Positions 59,818-64,000 of a stretch of DNA of 64,000 bases are shown in pieces. This stretch comes from Pigmentiphaga humi (GTDB taxonomy: Bacteria; Pseudomonadota; Gammaproteobacteria; Burkholderiales; Burkholderiaceae_B). The notes below the pieces were generated by a model. That model saw nothing but the letters and a program-made list of their open reading frames with translations. It did not search any database and had not been told where the DNA came from. The DNA lies in NCBI RefSeq assembly GCF_900606115.1, contig NZ_UWPJ01000024.1, positions 62,001 through 126,000 of the forward strand. The letters are read 5' to 3'. A program made the translations under genes and the position numbers. Numbering within the stretch: the stretch's first letter is position 1; the number at the start of each line of letters is the position of its first letter.

Positions 59818-61167
59818 ATGCTTATTCCGCACACACTCGAAAGCCTGGCCGCCGCGCTCGCTCGCGGAACGCTGCGCAGCCGGGATCTGGTCGAGGATTG
59901 CCTGGCGCGCGCGGCCGATCCCGACGGCGAAGGCGCCCGCGCCTACGTGCGCCTTAACCCCGAACAGGCGCGGCGTGCCGCCGACGAGGCCGATCGCCGC
60001 CGCCGTATCGGCTCGCCGTCTGAGCCGTACGCCGGCATCCCGATTTCGGTGAAGGACTTGTTCGACGTCGAGGGCGAGGTCACCATGGCGGGTTCCGTCG
60101 TGCTGCGAGGCCAGGCGCCCGCCCGCGCCGATGCGCCGAGCGTGGCGCGATTGCGGCGTGCCGGCTTCATCATTCTCGGACGCAGCAACATGACGGAGTT
60201 CGCCTACTCCGGACTCGGGCTGAACCCCCACTACGGCACACCGCGCAATCCCTACGACCGCCGAAGAGGGCGCATCCCGGGTGGGTCGTCCTCCGGCGCG
60301 GCCGTATCCGTGGCCGACGACATGGCGGCTATCGGACTGGGCACGGATACCGGCGGATCGTGCAGGATTCCCGCGGCGCTGTGCGGCCTGACAGGCTTCA
60401 AGCCGACCTCGGCGCGCATTCCCCTGGACGGCGTATTGCCGCTTTCTCCCAGCCTGGACAGCGTCGGAACCATAGGCCGCTCGGTCGACTGTTGCGCGGC
60501 CGCCGACGCCATCCTGGCCGGCGGCGCGGTCCCTCCCATTGGCATCGCGCCGCTGGCCGGCCTGCGCATCGGCGTGCCCCGGACCATCGTCCTGGATGAC
60601 CTCGATGCCGACGTCGCGGCGGCGTTCGATCGCGTGCTGCGCCGCTTGGGCCGGGCCGGCGCGATCGTGGTCGACGCAGCTTTCGGCGAATTCGCCGAGC
60701 TGGCCGCGATCAATGCCAACGGGGGCCTGCCGGCGATCGAGTCGTATGCGATGCACGGCGCCCAGATGCAGCGCGACGGCGACCGATACGATCCTCGCGT
60801 CCGCGCGCGCATCGAACTCGGCGCGGGACAGGACGCCGGGGCCTACCGCGCCCTGCAAGACCGGCGCGCCGACTGGCAGCGGCGGGTAGGCCGGCGCATG
60901 GCCGATTTCAACGTCATCGCGATGCCGACCGTGCCCACAGTGGCGCCGGCTTTCGACGAAGTGGCGGAGGATGGCGATTACACGCGCATCAACCTGCGCA
61001 TGCTGCGCAATCCGGCGATCGTGAACTTCCTCGACGGCTGCGCCATTTCGCTGCCGTGCCATCGCGCCGGCGACGCGCCGGTAGGCTTCACGATAGCGGC
61101 ACGGGCCGGCCAGGACCTCCGCTTGTTCGCCATCGCGCGGGCGGTGGAATCGTTGCTGAGAGACTGA
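59818..61167 (+). CDS. Amidase-signature-family hydrolase
   Basis: The 449-residue protein has the Ser-cisSer-Lys triad of the amidase signature family: Lys79 (ISVKDLF), cis-Ser in GGSSSG (155-160) and nucleophile Ser181 (GTDTGGSCRIPA). The family hydrolyses amides such as maleamate-like or aryl amides, carbamates and ureas. Its place in an operon with a flavin monooxygenase and C-C hydrolase suggests it releases ammonia or an amine from a ring-opened nitrogen compound. The start at ATG 59818 lacks a strong ribosome site but lies close to the cupin stop. Confidence 0.92.
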   Translation: MLIPHTLESLAAALARGTLRSRDLVEDCLARAADPDGEGARAYVRLNPEQARRAADEADRRRRIGSPSEPYAGIPISVKDLFDVEGEVTMAGSVVLRGQAPARADAPSVARLRRAGFIILGRSNMTEFAYSGLGLNPHYGTPRNPYDRRRGRIPGGSSSGAAVSVADDMAAIGLGTDTGGSCRIPAALCGLTGFKPTSARIPLDGVLPLSPSLDSVGTIGRSVDCCAAADAILAGGAVPPIGIAPLAGLRIGVPRTIVLDDLDADVAAAFDRVLRRLGRAGAIVVDAAFGEFAELAAINANGGLPAIESYAMHGAQMQRDGDRYDPRVRARIELGAGQDAGAYRALQDRRADWQRRVGRRMADFNVIAMPTVPTVAPAFDEVAEDGDYTRINLRMLRNPAIVNFLDGCAISLPCHRAGDAPVGFTIAARAGQDLRLFAIARAVESLLRD

Positions 61168-61228
61168 GCCGCTACGCAGCGGCCAAGCACTATGCGGCCA
61201 GGCCGCCCCCTTTCCTCCGGAGCCTCCC

Positions 61229-61906
61229 ATGCGTTTTACCGTACAAACCCAGGCAGGACCGCGGTCGCTCGATATCGACATCGACCGCCTCGTCATCGCC
61301 GGCTGGACCGGCCGCGACGTCCAGGCCATGGAACACCACATCCAGGAACTCGAAGCGCTGGGCATCCCGCGCCCGGCGCGCACGCCCATGTTCTACCGGG
61401 TCGCCGCCGCCCGCCTGGGCGTCTTCGACAGCGTACAGAGTCCAGGCGAAGCCAGCAGCGGCGAAGTGGAATTCATGCTGCTGCGCCATGCCGGCCGCGT
61501 CTACGTCGGCGTGGCCTCGGATCACACCGATCGCGAGGTCGAAGCCTACAGCGTCACCGTATCCAAGCAGATGTGCGACAAACCATGCGCCGACACCCTC
61601 TGGCCTTTGGAAGAAGTCCACGCGCATTGGGACCGTCTGCTGTTGCATTCGTGGATCCGCGAGCACGGACGGATGACTCGCTACCAGAGCGGACCGGCCA
61701 CCACGATGCTGGATCCCGCCGCGCTGCTCGAGGACATGGCCGGCTTCGAGCCGTTCGAGAACGGCACGGCGGTTCTGGGCGGCACGCTGGCGGCCATCGG
61801 CGGCGTGCGGCCCAGCGAGCGGTTCGAGTTCGAGCTGGAAGACCCGCTGCTGAAGCGAAGTATCCGGGGCGGCTACGACATCGTCCCATTGCCCTTGAGG
61901 GGATGA
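61229..61906 (+). CDS. DUF2848-family protein (FAH-fold related)
   Basis: The 225-residue protein starts at ATG 61229, behind CCGGAG. The sequence VIAGWTGRDVQAMEHHIQELEALGIPRPARTPMFYR in its parts, the GEVEFMLL strand, VGVASDHTDREVEAYSV and the SKQMCDKPCADTLW motif are typical of the DUF2848 family, which is related to fumarylacetoacetate hydrolases. The SDHTDR segment holds probable metal ligands. DUF2848 genes are often found next to amidase genes, as here. The reaction is unknown. Confidence 0.88.
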   Translation: MRFTVQTQAGPRSLDIDIDRLVIAGWTGRDVQAMEHHIQELEALGIPRPARTPMFYRVAAARLGVFDSVQSPGEASSGEVEFMLLRHAGRVYVGVASDHTDREVEAYSVTVSKQMCDKPCADTLWPLEEVHAHWDRLLLHSWIREHGRMTRYQSGPATTMLDPAALLEDMAGFEPFENGTAVLGGTLAAIGGVRPSERFEFELEDPLLKRSIRGGYDIVPLPLRG

Positions 61907-61915
61907 GCGACCCGC

Positions 61916-62566
61916 TCATAGCCCGTTCTCGACCATGCGCAGCAGCCGCCCGCCCAGCGCTCCGCGCACGGCTGGCGGCGCACGGCGCAGCGGCCCGTCG
62001 ATGATCAGCAGCGCCAGGCCATGCACCGACGACCAGGCCAGGAACTCGGCGCCCGGCCGCCGGTCCGCGGGCAGCACGCCGGCCTGCACCATCGCGTCCA
62101 GCGCGTAGCTCAGCAACTCGAAAGGGTTGAGTCCCTTCTCGGCGGTGCGCGCCGGATCCGCCGGCACTTCCACGTCGAATGCGCCGAACGCGAATGCCGT
62201 GCGAAACCACCCCGTCTCCGTCTGCGCGAACCCCAGGTAGCCACGCCCCACGCCGGCCAGCATGGCGCGTGCGCGCTCGGCGGGGTCGTGCAATGCCTCG
62301 GCCTTCCGCAACTCCTCCTCGATCGCCTGCGCCAGCGCGCCCAAGGTAGCGGCGCGCACCGCCTCGAACAGCGCCTGATGGCTGGCGAAATGGCGGTATG
62401 CCGCGTTCGGCGCCACACCTGCGCGGCGCGTGGCCTCGCGCAGCACCACCGCCTGCGGCCCGCCTTCTCGCGCCAGCGCCAAGCCTGCTTCGACCAGCGC
62501 GGCGCGCAAGTCGCCATGGTGATAGGTCTTGCGGGGACCGGGCGAGGCGGGAGAGGCGGTGGCCAT
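61916..62566 (-). CDS. TetR/AcrR-family regulator with WHG-type C-terminal domain
   Basis: The 216-residue protein has a TetR helix-turn-helix at about residues 18-64: HHGDLRAALVEAGLALA, then ATRRAGVAPNAAYRHFASHQALFEAV. The remaining helices include the TGWFRTAFAFG and LAWSSVHGLALL segments of the WHG domain. It is divergent from the PhnB-like gene at 62724 and likely represses it and itself through the inverted repeats at 62617-62668. Confidence 0.9.
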   Translation of the reverse strand: MATASPASPGPRKTYHHGDLRAALVEAGLALAREGGPQAVVLREATRRAGVAPNAAYRHFASHQALFEAVRAATLGALAQAIEEELRKAEALHDPAERARAMLAGVGRGYLGFAQTETGWFRTAFAFGAFDVEVPADPARTAEKGLNPFELLSYALDAMVQAGVLPADRRPGAEFLAWSSVHGLALLIIDGPLRRAPPAVRGALGGRLLRMVENGL

Positions 62567-62616
62567 GGATGTTCCGGATACGAGTAACTACTTACAAAGA
62601 AAGCAGGCTTTCGATG

Positions 62617-62668
62617 TGGACAGCGTCCATTTTAGCCTCTAGGATATGTGAACATTGTCCACATATCC
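62617..62668. promoter_or_regulatory. Two candidate TetR operators
   Basis: TGGAC-AGC-GTCCA lies at 62617-62629. GGATATGTG-N9-CACATATCC (62642-62668) is a perfect nine-base inverted repeat; its centre contains ACATTGTC, echoing the first site. Both lie in the 157-base divergent region beside a TetR gene, a usual place for autoregulatory operators. Confidence 0.65.
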
Positions 62669-62723
62669 ACCCAGGGGGGTGCGGCGCGTGATCGGACCGG
62701 CCGCCCGTCAGCAGGAGACGCCC

Positions 62724-63176
62724 ATGCAATTCGTTCCCTACTTGAACTTCGACGGCGATTGCGCCGAGGCCATGGCTTTCTACGCCGAACTGTTCGGCGG
62801 CCGGGTCGTGCACCAGTCCACCTTCGGCGAGATACCGCCCGGCTCGGGCATGCCGCCGCTGCCGGAAGCCGCCAAGAACCGCCTCATGCACGCCCAGCTG
62901 CAGGTGGGCCAGCAGACCATCATGGCCTCGGACACCCTGCCCGCCACACCGGAGCAGCCTGCCGAGGCATGCGCGGGCGGCTACCTGAAGCCGCAGGGCA
63001 TGTGGGTGTCCATCTGCGTGGACAGCGCCGCGGAAGGCCAGCGCGTCTTCGACGGCCTGGCCCGCGGCGGCCAGGTGGCCATGCCGTTCCAGGCCACGTT
63101 CTGGTCATCCGGCTTCGGTATGGTTACCGACCGCTTCGGCACGCCGTGGATGGTCAACGTCGCCGTTCAGGCCTGA
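62724..63176 (+). CDS. PhnB-like VOC-family protein
   Basis: The 150-residue protein starts at ATG 62724 behind AGGAGA. It has the PhnB/3-demethylubiquinone-type VOC pattern: VPYLNFDGDCAEAMAFYAELFGG, MHAQLQVGQQTIMASD, VSICVDSAAEGQRVFDGL and FWSSGFGMVTDRFGTPWMVN (in parts). Most of these proteins have no established enzyme role. It leads a three-gene operon with an AHSA1-like and a DUF1428 protein, a set often found together and under TetR- or sigma-factor-type control. Confidence 0.9.
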   Translation: MQFVPYLNFDGDCAEAMAFYAELFGGRVVHQSTFGEIPPGSGMPPLPEAAKNRLMHAQLQVGQQTIMASDTLPATPEQPAEACAGGYLKPQGMWVSICVDSAAEGQRVFDGLARGGQVAMPFQATFWSSGFGMVTDRFGTPWMVNVAVQA

Positions 63177-63193
63177 AGATCAAGGAGACCCAC

Positions 63194-63640
63194 ATGTCCA
63201 CCGGAACCATCCATCTCCATCGCGTGCTGCGCACCACGCCCGACAAGCTCTACCGCGCCTTCGTGAATGGCGCGGCCCTGACCAAGTGGCTGCCGCCCTA
63301 CGGCTTCGTCTGCCACGTCCATCAGTTCGACGCCCGCGTCGGCGGGGGCTTCAAGATGTCGTTCGAGAATTTCACGACCGGCCACAGCCACTCCTTCGGC
63401 GGCCGATACCAGACTCTGGAACCGGGCAAGCTCGTCCAGTACACCGACACCTTCGACGACCCCAACCTGCCCGGCGACATGCATGTGACGGTGAAGCTGC
63501 GCGAGGTTTCCTGCGGCACGGAAATCCACATCGAGCAATCCGGCATTCCCGAAGCCATTCCCGTCGAGGCGTGCTATCTCGGCTGGCAGGAATCGCTCGC
63601 GCAGCTCGCCCACCTCGTCGAACCCGATATTCCCGAATAA
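63194..63640 (+). CDS. SRPBCC/AHSA1-family protein
   Basis: The 148-residue protein starts at ATG 63194 behind AAGGAGA. It has the START-like AHSA1 pattern: IHLHRVLRTTPDKLYRAFVN, KWLPPYGFVCHV, GGGFKMSFENF and the YLGWQESLAQLAHLVEP ending. AHSA1-like proteins bind hydrophobic ligands or act in stress; in bacteria they are mostly uncharacterised. It lies 17 bases after the PhnB-like gene. Confidence 0.9.
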   Translation: MSTGTIHLHRVLRTTPDKLYRAFVNGAALTKWLPPYGFVCHVHQFDARVGGGFKMSFENFTTGHSHSFGGRYQTLEPGKLVQYTDTFDDPNLPGDMHVTVKLREVSCGTEIHIEQSGIPEAIPVEACYLGWQESLAQLAHLVEPDIPE

Positions 63641-63651
63641 AGGAGATCCCC

Positions 63652-64000
63652 ATGCACTACGTCGATGGTTTCGTCGTGCCGGTGCCCCGCGCCAATCTGG
63701 ACGCCTATCGCGCGCTCGCGCAAAAAGCGGGCGAGGTATGGCTGGAGCACGGTGCCTTGCAGTACTTCGAATGCGTGGGCGACGACGTGCCGGCCGGCAA
63801 ACAGACCTCCTTCCCCCAGGCCGTACAGCTCAAGGACGACGAGGTGGCCGTGTTCGCGTGGATCGTCTACGCGTCGCGCACGGAGCGCGACCGCATCAAC
63901 GCGCTGGTGATGCAGGATGCGCGTATCGCCTGCCCGCCCGAGAACCTGCCCTTCGACGGCATGCGCATGTTCTGGGGCGGCTTCACCGGGCTGGTCGAGC
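63652..64000 (+). CDS. DUF1428-family protein, 3' end beyond window
   Basis: About 116 residues are visible from ATG 63652, behind AAGGAGA. MHYVDGFVVPVPRANLDAYR at the start and FDGMRMFWGGFTGLVE at the window edge are the DUF1428 pattern (YbaA-like ferredoxin-like fold). Known members have about 118 residues, so only the last few are missing. Function unknown; it is co-transcribed with the AHSA1-like gene. Confidence 0.9.
   Translation, partial: MHYVDGFVVPVPRANLDAYRALAQKAGEVWLEHGALQYFECVGDDVPAGKQTSFPQAVQLKDDEVAVFAWIVYASRTERDRINALVMQDARIACPPENLPFDGMRMFWGGFTGLVE

Noticed and set aside
57012-59834. A 940-codon open frame on the minus strand
   Set aside because: It is the antisense shadow of the hydrolase end, flavin monooxygenase, Bug and cupin genes, whose own frames have clear motifs and ribosome sites.
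1-64000. rRNA, tRNA, CRISPR arrays, insertion sequences, phage genes or attachment sites
   Set aside because: No direct-repeat arrays, transposase-like proteins, integrases or tRNA-like cloverleaf segments were noticed. A covariance-model and IS search would be decisive, but nothing visible supports any.

Overview
The window is GC-rich with strongly G/C-biased third codon positions. It encodes eight Bug/TctC-type periplasmic solute receptors and many LysR, GntR and TetR regulators, and shows no rRNA, tRNA, phage, insertion sequence or CRISPR. This combination suggests a beta-proteobacterium of the Alcaligenaceae (Bordetella or Achromobacter type). The assignment rests on gene content only. 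Nearly all of the 64 kb is a catabolic accessory region built from small modules, most containing their own receptor and regulator.

Layout: (1) 1-5253: two PrpF-family isomerases flank a Bug receptor, divergent from a PrpR-like sigma-54 activator with a good -24/-12 promoter between them. (2) 5293-7910 (minus): a small Cys-repeat periplasmic protein, a two-domain VOC protein and a GntR regulator. (3) 8236-21258: a Bug receptor, CocE-type hydrolase, FAH-family hydrolase, VOC protein, 2Fe-2S/FAD reductase and second Bug receptor; a third Bug gene in reverse; then a phthalate-type Rieske oxygenase, Rid protein, ABM-type monooxygenase, RraA-type aldolase, TetR regulator, second FAH protein and GST. 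(4) 21309-24332: a Bug receptor and DapA-family lyase, divergent from a LysR gene. (5) 24440-36477: a Rieske dioxygenase alpha/beta pair, class III aminotransferase and ThDP enzyme packed end to end; then a Rid protein, nitroreductase, FadR-type regulator, hydroxyacid dehydrogenase, IlvD/Edd dehydratase, cupin dioxygenase, Bug receptor and LysR regulator. (6) 36487-39434 (minus): aldehyde dehydrogenase and UbiD-family decarboxylase. (7) 39435-42519: an atypical region with a small leader-like ORF, then carboxynorspermidine decarboxylase and a saccharopine-dehydrogenase-family partner. (8) 42580-46663 (minus): TonB receptor, PepSY membrane protein and DUF2946 protein. (9) 46938-54542: a Tat-exported amidohydrolase, two VOC proteins, alpha/beta hydrolase, hydroxyacid dehydrogenase, LysR regulator, aspartate-dehydrogenase-like protein and Bug receptor. 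(10) 54873-61906: a LysR regulator followed by a probable operon of carbon-carbon hydrolase-like protein, FAD monooxygenase, Bug receptor, cupin, amidase and DUF2848 protein. (11) 61916-64000: a TetR regulator divergent from a PhnB-like, an AHSA1-like and a DUF1428 protein.

Working together, the modules look like sets for capture (Bug), ring hydroxylation (Rieske or flavin oxygenases), ring opening (VOC, cupin), hydrolysis (FAH, alpha/beta, amidase) and channelling of oxo-acids (aldolase, ThDP enzyme, dehydratases, aldehyde dehydrogenase). No substrate can be named from sequence alone. The most interesting points are the sigma-54 promoter with its activator, several clean operator palindromes beside regulators, the leader-like ORF before the polyamine genes, the Rieske/aminotransferase/ThDP operon with no electron-transfer partner, the flavin-monooxygenase/amidase operon, and an apparent frameshift in one receptor's signal peptide.
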